A DNA stretch of 28,861 bases from an uncultured Dorea sp. (GTDB lineage: Bacteria > Bacillota > Clostridia > Lachnospirales > Lachnospiraceae): assembly GCF_934294775.1 (NCBI RefSeq), contig NZ_CAKRAH010000033.1, forward strand, positions 1 through 28,861, given 5' to 3'. Made by a program: the position numbers and the translations under genes. Below the pieces are notes generated by a model. That model saw nothing but the letters and a program-made list of their open reading frames with translations, did no database searches and was not told the origin of the DNA. Shown here in pieces: positions 7,453 to 15,517 of the stretch (position 1 is the first letter of the stretch; the number at the start of each line of letters is the position of its first letter).

Positions 7453-8520
7453 TTATTCTACATGTTTCAGCATCTTTTCGATAAATATACCATATCCTTT
7501 CGTAGGATCATTGACAAATACATGGGTGACTGCACCTGCTATTTTCCCGTTCTGGATAATAGGTGCACCGGACATTCCTTGTATGATTCCCCCTGTAATT
7601 TCAAGGAGTTCCGGGTCTGTCACTTCGATCTCAAGTCCCTTGTTTTCTTCTTTCGTGAATTTGTCAATTTTTGTAATACGAATTTTATAATCTTTCACTT
7701 CCCCCTCTACATTGCACCGGATTAACGCCGCTCCTTTTTCAAGTTCCTGTTCTGAAGCAACTTCCAGTGGTGTCTGGTCAAAGAATAATGTATCGATACG
7801 GTCAAGTTTACCAAAGATTCCGCAATCCGTGTTTTTATCAATGTTTCCAAGAACATTGTACCGGTTATATACGATTACGCCTTCGATACCTCCTGGTTCT
7901 CCGTTCTTCCCTTTTTGAATGCTGCGGATACTGGTCTCATATACACTGCCTTTTTTTATCTCCATCAGTTCATTGGTATTGGTATCATGAATTCCATGTC
8001 CAAGCGCACCGAATCTGCTGTTTGAATCTAGAAACGTAACTGTGCCAAGCCCCTGTGCATTGTCCCGCACCCAGATGCCAAGCTTTTTTTCACCATGTTT
8101 ATCTGTTGCCGGCGTTATTTTTATCTTCAGATATTTTTCATTTCGTCTGATCTTTAATACCGTTTCATTATCCGGAAGGTTTTTTAATATGCTCTGAAGT
8201 TCTTTTTTGTTCTGGATCATTGTCCCGTTACACGCTACGATATAATCTCCGGCTTTTACAAGATGCGCCGCCGGTTCACAGGATACGCCGTCTGCACTGC
8301 TTATTTTATCTGTCCCAAGTACCATAACTCCTTCCGTTTCCAGATAGATTCCAATCGGCATGCCTCCGGGAATTACCATGTCCGGTGCAAGCGTATCGGA
8401 ACTGACTTCCTGCTTAGAGAGCTCTTTTTGCATCTCCTTTACAGAATATCCCGTTCCAAAAATGACAGAACCAATCAACATAATCATTAAAACTCTCCGA
8501 TACCAGTATATTCTCATCAT
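7453..8520 (-). CDS. spoIVB: SpoIVB intramembrane-signalling serine peptidase (S55 family)
   Basis: Made in the forespore and secreted into the intermembrane space, where it triggers pro-sigma-K processing through SpoIVFA/BofA. The 355 residues show an N-terminal membrane anchor (about 8-24), a PDZ domain (about 55-135, with CNGTMIQNKKEL), and the S55 peptidase domain. H175 in GALGHGIHD, D302 in EVTDPE and S317 in QGMSGAP have exactly the same mutual spacing as the B. subtilis triad H236-D363-S378. The frame can be opened from a GTG at 8526, but AGGAG abuts that codon. ATG at 8520 (five bases after AGGAG) or 8517 (eight bases) are the realistic starts. It lies between recN and spo0A, with a terminator hairpin directly upstream and a sigma-G-like promoter overlapping it. 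Confidence 0.95.
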   Translation of the reverse strand: MMRIYWYRRVLMIMLIGSVIFGTGYSVKEMQKELSKQEVSSDTLAPDMVIPGGMPIGIYLETEGVMVLGTDKISSADGVSCEPAAHLVKAGDYIVACNGTMIQNKKELQSILKNLPDNETVLKIRRNEKYLKIKITPATDKHGEKKLGIWVRDNAQGLGTVTFLDSNSRFGALGHGIHDTNTNELMEIKKGSVYETSIRSIQKGKNGEPGGIEGVIVYNRYNVLGNIDKNTDCGIFGKLDRIDTLFFDQTPLEVASEQELEKGAALIRCNVEGEVKDYKIRITKIDKFTKEENKGLEIEVTDPELLEITGGIIQGMSGAPIIQNGKIAGAVTHVFVNDPTKGYGIFIEKMLKHVE

Positions 8521-8532
8521 CCGCACTCCTAT

Positions 8533-8566
8533 AAAAAAAGATAGACGTCTTTTTTACGTCTATCTT
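8533..8566 (-). terminator. Intrinsic terminator after recN
   Basis: Read on the minus strand, an 11-bp perfect stem (arms 8556-8566 and 8538-8548) with a seven-base loop is followed by a T-run (A-run at 8533-8537 on the plus strand). It lies between the recN stop and the spoIVB ribosome site, so it closes the long asp23-recN transcript. Confidence 0.85.
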
Positions 8567-8594
8567 AGTATGTGGTATTTTCCCAAAAATACTC
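8566..8594 (-). promoter_or_regulatory. Candidate sigma-G promoter of spoIVB, overlapping the recN terminator
   Basis: On the minus strand, GAGTA (8590-8594) and CATACTA (8566-8572) are 17 bases apart. CATACTA matches the forespore sigma-G -10 pattern CATNNTA exactly. The -35 differs from GAATA at one base. SpoIVB is a known sigma-G (and sigma-F) target in B. subtilis. The predicted start, near 8559, would fall inside the first arm of the terminator stem, so this transcript would not carry the intact hairpin. Confidence 0.5.
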
Positions 8595-8602
8595 TGTATA
8601 TT

Positions 8603-10276
8603 TTATTTTGTCTGTTTTGCGAGATGTTTCATTTCTTTTGCACTTTGTATTACCGTATCAGTTATCTTCGCACCGCCAAGAATTCTTGCAAGTTCCATGA
8701 CAGATGCTTCTTCGGACAACGGATAAATCTTGGTACGTGTAACTGCATCCTGCGTCGACTTTTCAATCAGATAATGATGATCTGCCATTGCTGCAATCTG
8801 TGCCAGATGTGTGATACAGATCACCTGATGTTCCCTTCCGATCAATGCCATCTTTTCCGATACTTTCTGTGCAGTCCGGCCACTGATTCCTACATCAATT
8901 TCATCGAAGATCAATGTCTCGATCTCGTCCTGATCTGCCATAACAGCCTTAATTGCCAGCATAATTCTGGAAAGTTCACCACCCGATGCAACCTCTGCCA
9001 ACGGTTTTACAGGCTGACCCTGATTTAATGATATCTGGAATTCAATATCATCGATTCCGTCTTTTGCATAGTCTTTCCTTTCGGCAAAATGGATTTCAAA
9101 CTGTACCTGTTCAAAATTAAGATCTTCCAGTCCTTCCTGGATTTTCTGTTCCAGTATCACAGCCTGTTTTTTACGATATGCAGACAATTTCCCTGCTTCT
9201 TTTAAATACAGGTTTTTCAATTTCTGACAGGTTTCCGACAGATTCTGAAGATAGGTATCAAAGTTTTCCAGAATTTCAATTCTCTTCTCCTGCTTTTCCC
9301 GGTAAGCCTGTATTTCTTCCAGGGAGTTGCCATATTTTGTCTTCAGGTGATTGATCTCATTCAGACGTTTTTCCGTCTCATAAAATTCCTCATCTGAAAA
9401 ATCACAGGATTTATTATATTCAGCCAATTCATGATTAAAATCATTCAACAGATTATCAACATCTGTCAACTGTTCATACAACTGTGCTGCATGTGCATCT
9501 ACATCAGCAACCTCTGCAAGTGCACGAAGTGCACGTCCAAGTCCTTCACTTGCACTATCATTTCCCTCTCCGGTATAATGATAGGCTTCTGTGATGCTTT
9601 CTGCAATCTTCTTGCCATTAGACATCCGCTTATAAAGCGCCTCCAGATCCTCATCTTCATGTAATTTCAGATCTGCCTGTTCAATCTCATCCACCTCAAA
9701 ATGCAGAAATGCCAGTTCCTTCGCACGCTCTGCCTCATCCGTAGATGCTTCTTTTAATTCTTTTACTTTTGCTTTATATTCCTGGTATGCATCTGCCACT
9801 TTCTGCTTATGCTCTCCTGCTTCTTTCCCGGCAAATGCATCCACTATCTGCAGATGATTTTTCTTATATAACAGTGACTGATGTTCATGTTGTCCATGAA
9901 TGTCGATCAAAATCGCGGATACTTCTTTCAGGGTTGCCATCTGGACAGTCTCTCCGTTAATCTTGCTGACACTTCTGCCTTCCATAAGCCTTCTTTGTAA
10001 AGTCACAAATCCTTCTTCCGGATAGATATCCAGTGCTTTTAACTGTTCTGTCTGTCTTTTGTTTTCTACTGAAAATGTCAGTTCGACGAGGCCATATCTT
10101 GTCCCTTCCCGCAGAATGTCTTTTGTATAGCGGCCACCAAGTGCCAGACCAACTGACCCAAGTATAATTGATTTACCGGCACCGGTTTCACCGGTCAGGA
10201 TATTTAATCCTCTGCCAAATTCTACTTCAATCTCATCGATCAAAGCCAGATTCTTCACATGTAAATATTGTAGCAC
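8603..10276 (-). CDS. recN: DNA repair protein RecN (SMC-like ATPase)
   Basis: An SMC-family ATPase acting early in double-strand-break repair on the nucleoid. At 557 residues it has the usual length. The N-terminal head carries Walker A GETGAGKS (29-36). The middle (about 160-370) is a charged, coiled-coil-rich arm. The C-terminal head carries the ABC-type signature SGGELS (431-436) and Walker B LIFDEID (455-461), followed by the ICITHLAQ segment. The start is a GTG at 10276 with AGGAGG four bases upstream; no better start follows nearby. It lies eight bases after argR and is last in the asp23-to-recN run, ended by a strong hairpin. No LexA-like operator was seen upstream, and transcription appears to come from the operon. 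Confidence 0.96.
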   Translation of the reverse strand: MLQYLHVKNLALIDEIEVEFGRGLNILTGETGAGKSIILGSVGLALGGRYTKDILREGTRYGLVELTFSVENKRQTEQLKALDIYPEEGFVTLQRRLMEGRSVSKINGETVQMATLKEVSAILIDIHGQHEHQSLLYKKNHLQIVDAFAGKEAGEHKQKVADAYQEYKAKVKELKEASTDEAERAKELAFLHFEVDEIEQADLKLHEDEDLEALYKRMSNGKKIAESITEAYHYTGEGNDSASEGLGRALRALAEVADVDAHAAQLYEQLTDVDNLLNDFNHELAEYNKSCDFSDEEFYETEKRLNEINHLKTKYGNSLEEIQAYREKQEKRIEILENFDTYLQNLSETCQKLKNLYLKEAGKLSAYRKKQAVILEQKIQEGLEDLNFEQVQFEIHFAERKDYAKDGIDDIEFQISLNQGQPVKPLAEVASGGELSRIMLAIKAVMADQDEIETLIFDEIDVGISGRTAQKVSEKMALIGREHQVICITHLAQIAAMADHHYLIEKSTQDAVTRTKIYPLSEEASVMELARILGGAKITDTVIQSAKEMKHLAKQTK

Positions 10277-10284
10277 GCTTCCTC

Positions 10285-10737
10285 CTATAAGATGATCTTA
10301 CTGATCTTGTCCATTACTTTTACGGTATCGTCTACACTGCGGATTGCACACATGATGGTGTCATCACCTGCAATACTTCCCACAATTTCATTCCATTTCA
10401 TGGCATCGAGTGCTGCACATACTGCACTTGCCATTCCCGCAACTGTCTTGATCACAAGAATATTCTGTGCCATATCCATAGAGAGATAGCCTTCTCTTAA
10501 TACACGGATGTATTTCTCACTCATGCCATTTTCATGATGACTTTGATGCAGGGCATATCTTTGTTTTCCGTTCTCAGATGGAATCTTAGTCAGCTTCAGG
10601 TCACGGATATCTCTGGAGACTGTCGCCTGTGTTACTTTGAATCCTTCCTGGTTCAGATATTCTGCCAGTTCTTCTTGCGTTTCAATATGATATTTATTGA
10701 TAAGTTCAATAATCTTTGCATGTCTGTTTACTTTCAT
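10285..10737 (-). CDS. argR: Arginine repressor ArgR/AhrC
   Basis: Hexameric arginine-responsive transcription factor controlling arginine synthesis and catabolism. The 150 residues have the family layout: an N-terminal winged helix (about 1-70) with recognition segment TQATVSRDIRDL (36-47), and a C-terminal oligomerisation and arginine-binding domain with GSIAGDDTIMC (120-130), whose two aspartates contact arginine. ATG at 10737 has AGGGA upstream. It is four bases from nadK and eight from recN, in the order common to Firmicutes, where no arg gene is nearby and the repressor acts in trans. Nothing unusual is seen. Confidence 0.96.
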   Translation of the reverse strand: MKVNRHAKIIELINKYHIETQEELAEYLNQEGFKVTQATVSRDIRDLKLTKIPSENGKQRYALHQSHHENGMSEKYIRVLREGYLSMDMAQNILVIKTVAGMASAVCAALDAMKWNEIVGSIAGDDTIMCAIRSVDDTVKVMDKISKIIL

Positions 10738-10741
10738 ACTA

Positions 10742-11581
10742 TCAATTTCCCTTCATTTTTCTACGTAATATTTCCAAAAAACTGATTTTATTTATTTTCA
10801 TAATTCTGGTTGTTTCTTTTGCTTTCTGAATCGTTAAGCGGTCTCCCGTCTGCAGTCCGATACTGGTAGCCCCATCAAAAGTCACAAGCACTTTTTCAAT
10901 ATTGCCACGTCTGCCTTCCCCGATCTCGATCACAATCTCATCATCCCCGGATAATACAATGCTTCTTGTATTCAATGCATGAGAACAGATTGGCGTGATC
11001 ACGGTAAGAGAAGCCGTAGGCTCCACAATTGGTCCGCCAGCAGACATATTATATGCGGTAGAACCTGTCGGTGTCGATATGATGATTCCGTCTGCTTCAT
11101 AAGAATTCAAAAGTTCTCCATTTACAAATAATTTAAAATAAATAATCCGCAGATCGTCTCCCTTTCGGGATACAACAATATCATTTAACGCAACATCTCT
11201 ATGTCCATTTTCAAAGATTCCTTCCAGCATCATCCGCTCTTCGTAGAGATACTCCCCGCGGAGCATCTGGGAAATGTCATCTTCCAGATTGCTTAGTTCT
11301 ATTTCTGTCAGATATCCAAGCGTTCCCATATTGATACCAAGAATCGGGACATCTCTTTTCCACAATGTCCTTGCGACCTCGATCAGACTTCCGTCCCCAC
11401 CTATTACGATCGCACAATCCATCATGTCCGGAATCCGTTCCCTGATAATATTCTTTTCTGCATCTTTTTCACACAACATACAGCTCCTTCCGGAGATTTC
11501 CAAAAGTTCTTTTACCTTTCCTGTCACTGCATGGTTGGTGTCTTTTCCATCATTTGTAACAATCCAAAACTTTTTTAACAT
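10742..11581 (-). CDS. nadK: NAD kinase
   Basis: Phosphorylates NAD to NADP in the cytoplasm. The 279-residue length is typical. Motifs: GGDGS at 61-65 (phosphate-donor site), LGINMGTLGYL (81-91), NDIVVSRK (133-140) and the long TPTGSTAYNMSAGGP stretch at 170-184, which binds NAD. ATG at 11581 has AAAGG upstream. It sits six bases after tlyA and four before argR in one run. The gene order tlyA-nadK-argR-recN is common in Clostridia, whereas B. subtilis lacks nadK at this position. Confidence 0.96.
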   Translation of the reverse strand: MLKKFWIVTNDGKDTNHAVTGKVKELLEISGRSCMLCEKDAEKNIIRERIPDMMDCAIVIGGDGSLIEVARTLWKRDVPILGINMGTLGYLTEIELSNLEDDISQMLRGEYLYEERMMLEGIFENGHRDVALNDIVVSRKGDDLRIIYFKLFVNGELLNSYEADGIIISTPTGSTAYNMSAGGPIVEPTASLTVITPICSHALNTRSIVLSGDDEIVIEIGEGRRGNIEKVLVTFDGATSIGLQTGDRLTIQKAKETTRIMKINKISFLEILRRKMKGN

Positions 11582-11587
11582 ATGTCT

Positions 11588-12397
11588 TTAACCTTTCGCA
11601 AGTGTATCAAATGCCTGGTCGACTGTCTTATCAACATCAATCAGTTCAGATATCTGGTCCGTCTGTCCACATTTTTCAAGATGTACCAGATATTCAATAT
11701 TGCCTTCCGGTCCTTTGATCGGAGAAAATTCCAGATTCAGGACTCTAAAGCCTATAGACATTGCATAATCGATTACTTTATGAATGACTTCTCGGTGTGT
11801 ACTTTTTTCACGTACCACGCCTTTTTTTCCAACCTTTTCACGACCCGCTTCAAACTGTGGTTTAATCAATGCTACGATCTGTCCATCTTCTGTAAGATAG
11901 TTACTGATCGGCTGTAAAACCTTTGTAAGTGAAATAAAGGATACATCAATGGACGAAAACTGTACCGGTTCCCCGATATCTTCCGGTGTTACATAACGGA
12001 TATTCGTTTTTTCCATACATACCACGCGTGGATCCTGTCTTAATTTCCAGTCAAGCTGTCCACGCCCTACATCGATGGCAAATACTTTGACTGCCCCGTT
12101 TTGAAGCATACAGTCTGTAAATCCACCGGTAGAAGAGCCTACATCCGTGCAGACCTTTCCTTCTACACTTACGTCAAAATTCTTGATTGCTTTTTCTAAT
12201 TTCAGGCCGCCACGGCTGACATATGGAAGTGTATGACCGCGGACTTCGATCAGTGCCTCTTCTGGAAATGTAGTTCCGGCTTTATCTTCTTTCTGCCCGT
12301 CTACATATACAATCCCTGACATGATAATCGCTTTTGCTTTTTCTCTGGACGATGCCAGATTTCTTTTTACCAGTAATACATCTAATCGTTCTTTCAT
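11588..12397 (-). CDS. tlyA: TlyA-family rRNA 2'-O-methyltransferase
   Basis: TlyA proteins methylate ribose 2'-OH of cytidines in rRNA; the old name hemolysin is misleading. The 269 residues combine an N-terminal S4 RNA-binding domain (about 1-62, RLDVLLVKRNLASSREKAK) with an FtsJ-like methyltransferase domain. The AdoMet loop DVGSSTGGFTD is at 85-95 and the acidic end of strand 2 at about 108-112 (AIDVGRG). The conserved LIKPQFEAGREKVGKKGVV segment follows. ATG at 12397 is preceded by GGGAG about 12 bases upstream, a slightly long spacing. It follows dxs after seven bases. Whether it modifies both subunits or only one cannot be told from sequence. Confidence 0.93.
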   Translation of the reverse strand: MKERLDVLLVKRNLASSREKAKAIIMSGIVYVDGQKEDKAGTTFPEEALIEVRGHTLPYVSRGGLKLEKAIKNFDVSVEGKVCTDVGSSTGGFTDCMLQNGAVKVFAIDVGRGQLDWKLRQDPRVVCMEKTNIRYVTPEDIGEPVQFSSIDVSFISLTKVLQPISNYLTEDGQIVALIKPQFEAGREKVGKKGVVREKSTHREVIHKVIDYAMSIGFRVLNLEFSPIKGPEGNIEYLVHLEKCGQTDQISELIDVDKTVDQAFDTLAKG

Positions 12398-12404
12398 TCG
12401 TTTT

Positions 12405-14276
12405 TTATTTCTCCCTTAATCTTTTATATGCGTTCTGGATACGCATAGTCATAGAATCAACATCCAGTCCGGTTTCTTTCCTGAGCACATCAATATTACC
12501 ATGCTCTACATAATCATCCGGAAGCGCAAGAATCAAAGTCCTTACATCTGCCCCGGTTCTGGAAAGATATTCCGTCACATGTTCACCAAATCCACCTGAT
12601 TGAACATTTTCTTCGATTGTTACAATCATTTTATGTGTCTTTGCAAGCCGGTCTAACAGTACAGTATCCATTGGTTTTACAAATCTTGCATTGACAAGTG
12701 TGCAGGAATATCCTGCTTCTTTTAACTGTTTTCTTACTGCAAGTGCTTCTTCAAACATATGACCTACAAATACAATCGCAATGTCCCTCTCTTCATACAG
12801 TATCTCACCTTTACCGTATTCAACCGGACTTCTGAATTCCTGACAGACATCGGATGCACTTCCTCTTGGGTAACGGATCGCAATCGGGCCGTCATATGAC
12901 AGCGCGAATCTCACCATATCTGCCAGTTCCCATTTATGCTTCGGCGACATGACAACCATATTCGGGATATTACTCAGATACGAAAGATCAAAAATCCCCT
13001 GGTGTGTCTCGCCATCATTTCCCACCAGACCGGCCCGGTCCACTGCGAACACTACAGGAAGGTTCTGTAATGCCACATCATGGATCAGTTGGTCATATGC
13101 TCTTTGTAAAAAGGAAGAATACACCGCAAATACAGGTTTCATTCCACCAGCTGCAAGTCCGGCTGCAAACGTTGTTGCATGCTCTTCTGCAATTCCCACA
13201 TCGAAGAAGCGGTCCGGATATTTCCTGCGGAACTTTGAAAGTCCTGTTCCATCTGCCATAGCCGCTGTGATTGCTACAATTTTCTCATTGCGTGCCGCTT
13301 CATCGTATAATACTTTTCCGAATACATCTGTATACGTATCTTTTTTCTTCGGATTTTCCGGTTCTCCGGTTTCTATCTGAAATGGTCCGATTCCGTGGAA
13401 TTTATCCGGCTGTGTTTCTGCTGGTTCATAGCCTTTTCCCTTCTGTGTCAGAACGTGAAGCAATACCGGACCTTCTATTTTTTTCGCTTCATTAAATGCC
13501 CGCACAAGCATCGGAATATTGTGTCCCTGGATTGGTCCAAGGTATGTTATCCCCATGTCTTCAAAGAACATACCCGGAACGATCAGCTGTTTCAGACTGC
13601 TCTTTGTCTTGCGGATATGTTCGATCATAGGATTCCCTACAACCGGCACGTTGTGAAGCATATTTGTCACACCTTTTTTCAGATCTGTATAAAAATCTGC
13701 TGTGCGCAGTTTTGCCAGGTAATCAGACATTCCTCCTACATTTTCAGAAATGGACATGTGATTATCGTTCAATACAATAATAAAATTTTTCTTCAGGCGT
13801 GAAGCATTGTTTAATGCTTCATATGCCATACCTCCGGTAAGGGAACCATCTCCGATTACAGATATGACACTATAATCTTCGTTTTGCAGATCTCTTGCGC
13901 ATACATATCCAAGTCCTGCTGAAATCGATGTGGAACTATGTCCGGTATCAAATGCATCACATGCGCTTTCTTTTCGTTTCGGGAATCCGCTCATCCCACC
14001 GTATTTTCGCAGATCATCAAATCCATCTTTTCTTCCCGTCAGGATCTTATGTGTATAGGACTGGTGTCCCACATCCCAGATGATCTTATCTTCCGGAAGC
14101 GTACATACCAGATGCATTGCCATTGTAAGTTCAACAACGCCAAGGTTGGATGCCAGATGTCCGCCCGTTTTACTGATTTTTTCAATCAGAAATTGTCTGA
14201 TCTCCTGCGCAAGTGCCGGCAGTTCTTCCGGATTCAGTTCTTTTATATCATTTGCTTTTTGGATTCTTTCTAACAT
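12405..14276 (-). CDS. dxs: 1-deoxy-D-xylulose-5-phosphate synthase
   Basis: First enzyme of the MEP isoprenoid pathway: pyruvate plus glyceraldehyde 3-phosphate to DXP, with thiamine diphosphate. The 623-residue length fits. H71 lies in the HQSYTHK motif. The thiamine-diphosphate fold GDGSLTGGMAYEALNN spans 142-157. The pyrimidine-domain glutamate lies in VGIAEEHATTFAAGLA, and the transketolase C-terminal domain closes the protein. ATG at 14276 follows AGGGG. It sits 15 bases after ispA, so two isoprenoid genes are coupled: DXP supply and prenyl-chain synthesis. DXP also feeds thiamine and pyridoxal precursors. Nothing unusual is seen. Confidence 0.97.
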   Translation of the reverse strand: MLERIQKANDIKELNPEELPALAQEIRQFLIEKISKTGGHLASNLGVVELTMAMHLVCTLPEDKIIWDVGHQSYTHKILTGRKDGFDDLRKYGGMSGFPKRKESACDAFDTGHSSTSISAGLGYVCARDLQNEDYSVISVIGDGSLTGGMAYEALNNASRLKKNFIIVLNDNHMSISENVGGMSDYLAKLRTADFYTDLKKGVTNMLHNVPVVGNPMIEHIRKTKSSLKQLIVPGMFFEDMGITYLGPIQGHNIPMLVRAFNEAKKIEGPVLLHVLTQKGKGYEPAETQPDKFHGIGPFQIETGEPENPKKKDTYTDVFGKVLYDEAARNEKIVAITAAMADGTGLSKFRRKYPDRFFDVGIAEEHATTFAAGLAAGGMKPVFAVYSSFLQRAYDQLIHDVALQNLPVVFAVDRAGLVGNDGETHQGIFDLSYLSNIPNMVVMSPKHKWELADMVRFALSYDGPIAIRYPRGSASDVCQEFRSPVEYGKGEILYEERDIAIVFVGHMFEEALAVRKQLKEAGYSCTLVNARFVKPMDTVLLDRLAKTHKMIVTIEENVQSGGFGEHVTEYLSRTGADVRTLILALPDDYVEHGNIDVLRKETGLDVDSMTMRIQNAYKRLREK

Positions 14277-14291
14277 AACCAGATATCCCCT

Positions 14292-15236
14292 TTATCTGTC
14301 CCTGTGAATCAGCTGTACTAAAAGCTGCTCCAGGAATTTGTTTTCTCCCGGGAGTTCATGTAACAGTTCAATGGCCTGTCCGGAAAGATCTGCCACAACC
14401 TCTCCCGCTTTTTCAATTCCCATCAATGTGACATAAGTCGTTTTTTCGTTCTTTTCATCACTGTGAATTGGCTTTCCAAGAACTTCTTCCGTACTTGTCA
14501 CATCCAGAATATCATCCTGTACCTGAAATGCCACACCTACATAGTGCGCAATCTTTTCTACTTTTTGAACTTCTGCATCCTCTGCACCACCAAGTACTGC
14601 ACCGATCATCATGGCACATTCGATCAGTGCACCCGTTTTCAGTTCATAGATGGTGTCCAGAACATCTTTTGATATAGCATGACCAGTTTCTTTTACGTCT
14701 ATAACCTGGCCGCCGATCATTCCATAGATACCTGCTTTTCTTCCGAGAATAGCAAGTGCACGTCCAATCTTCAAACTGTCTTCCGGAGATTTTTCAAATG
14801 CACGGAACGCTGTTTCAAATGCATAATTAAGAAGTGCATCTCCTGCCAGGATTCCCATATCCTCTCCATATACAATATGTGTCGTCTTGCGTCCCCTGCG
14901 GTATTCATCGTTATCCATAGCCGGCAGATCATCGTGTACCAGAGAATAGGTATGGATCATCTCCAGTGCTGCCATGAATGGATGCAGTACTTTTGAGGTA
15001 TCTTCTTTTCCGATTCCTTTTACATCAGCAAACAGACGGTAAGTTTCCATCATAAGCATCGGGCGAAGACGTTTCCCGCCTGCCATAAGGCTGTATTCCA
15101 TCGCATCCATGATAATTTTCTGATATCCGGTTTGTTCCGGCAGATACGATACTAATATCTGTTCGATTGTGCTAACTTTTTCTTTCATCTGTACTGAAAA
15201 TTCTTTTTCTGAAATTCTATTTTCCTTAGAATTCAT
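14292..15236 (-). CDS. ispA: Short-chain trans-prenyl diphosphate synthase (farnesyl/geranylgeranyl type)
   Basis: Condenses IPP with allylic diphosphates to give C15 or C20 chains for undecaprenyl and quinone-type lipids. The 314 residues show the first aspartate-rich motif DDLPAMD (102-108), the basic GGKRLRP (53-59) and a second motif DDILDVT followed by EVLGK. I placed the start at ATG 15236, downstream of GAGGGTG and overlapping the end of xseB by 11 bases. The open frame continues to 15254, but those six extra codons have no ribosome site. The product chain length cannot be fixed from sequence alone. It sits between xseB and dxs. Confidence 0.92.
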   Translation of the reverse strand: MNSKENRISEKEFSVQMKEKVSTIEQILVSYLPEQTGYQKIIMDAMEYSLMAGGKRLRPMLMMETYRLFADVKGIGKEDTSKVLHPFMAALEMIHTYSLVHDDLPAMDNDEYRRGRKTTHIVYGEDMGILAGDALLNYAFETAFRAFEKSPEDSLKIGRALAILGRKAGIYGMIGGQVIDVKETGHAISKDVLDTIYELKTGALIECAMMIGAVLGGAEDAEVQKVEKIAHYVGVAFQVQDDILDVTSTEEVLGKPIHSDEKNEKTTYVTLMGIEKAGEVVADLSGQAIELLHELPGENKFLEQLLVQLIHRDR

Positions 15237-15453
15237 GCTCTTCACCCTCTTCATCCAGTAGAAGCATCTTCTTTTCTACTTTATCAATTTTATCATTGCA
15301 GGCTTTCAGCATATCCATTCCCTGATGATATAACTGGAAAGATTCTTCCAGGGAGATATCCTCTTCTTCCATTTTTTTCATTGTGCTTTCCAGTTTTTCA
15401 AAAATCTCTTCCAGATTCATTTCTTCCCATATGGTCTGTTCATTTTCTGCCAT
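15226..15453 (-). CDS. xseB: Exodeoxyribonuclease VII small subunit
   Basis: Small helical subunit that assembles on XseA to form the single-strand-specific exonuclease VII. At 75 residues it has the normal size. The family pattern LEEIFEKLESTMKKMEEEDISLEESFQLYHQGMDM is recognisable between about 14 and 48, a charged helical hairpin with the conserved sLeEs...yeqG core. The end is acidic. Translation of ispA begins inside its last codons, suggesting coupling. It starts 64 bases after the xseA stop, a larger gap than elsewhere in this run; that gap contains a small hairpin. Confidence 0.93.
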   Translation of the reverse strand: MAENEQTIWEEMNLEEIFEKLESTMKKMEEEDISLEESFQLYHQGMDMLKACNDKIDKVEKKMLLLDEEGEEHEF

Positions 15454-15481
15454 TTTTATTACCTGCCTGTTTTATTTATTA

Positions 15482-15499
15482 TTACTGTCTGCACAGTAA
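15482..15499. repeat. Small inverted repeat between xseA and xseB
   Basis: Arms TTACTGT and ACAGTAA (7 bp, perfect) surround a four-base loop. It is the only obvious structure in the 64-base xseA-xseB gap. There is no T-run, so it is not an ordinary terminator. It could be an mRNA hairpin that tunes the subunit ratio, or chance. Confidence 0.4.
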
Positions 15500-15517
15500 A
15501 TGTAATCGTCTCTTTCG

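Noticed and set aside
8521..8526. GTG at 8526 as the spoIVB start
   Set aside because: The Shine-Dalgarno AGGAG directly abuts this codon, leaving no spacer. The ATG codons at 8520 or 8517 are correctly spaced.
8360..9028. 222-residue plus-strand open frame
   Set aside because: It is antisense to recN and spoIVB, spans the recN terminator, has cysteine/phenylalanine-rich composition typical of shadow frames, and has no ribosome site.
12949..13802. Several 100-143-residue plus-strand frames inside dxs
   Set aside because: Antisense shadows of a well-supported gene; sequence has no recognisable domain.
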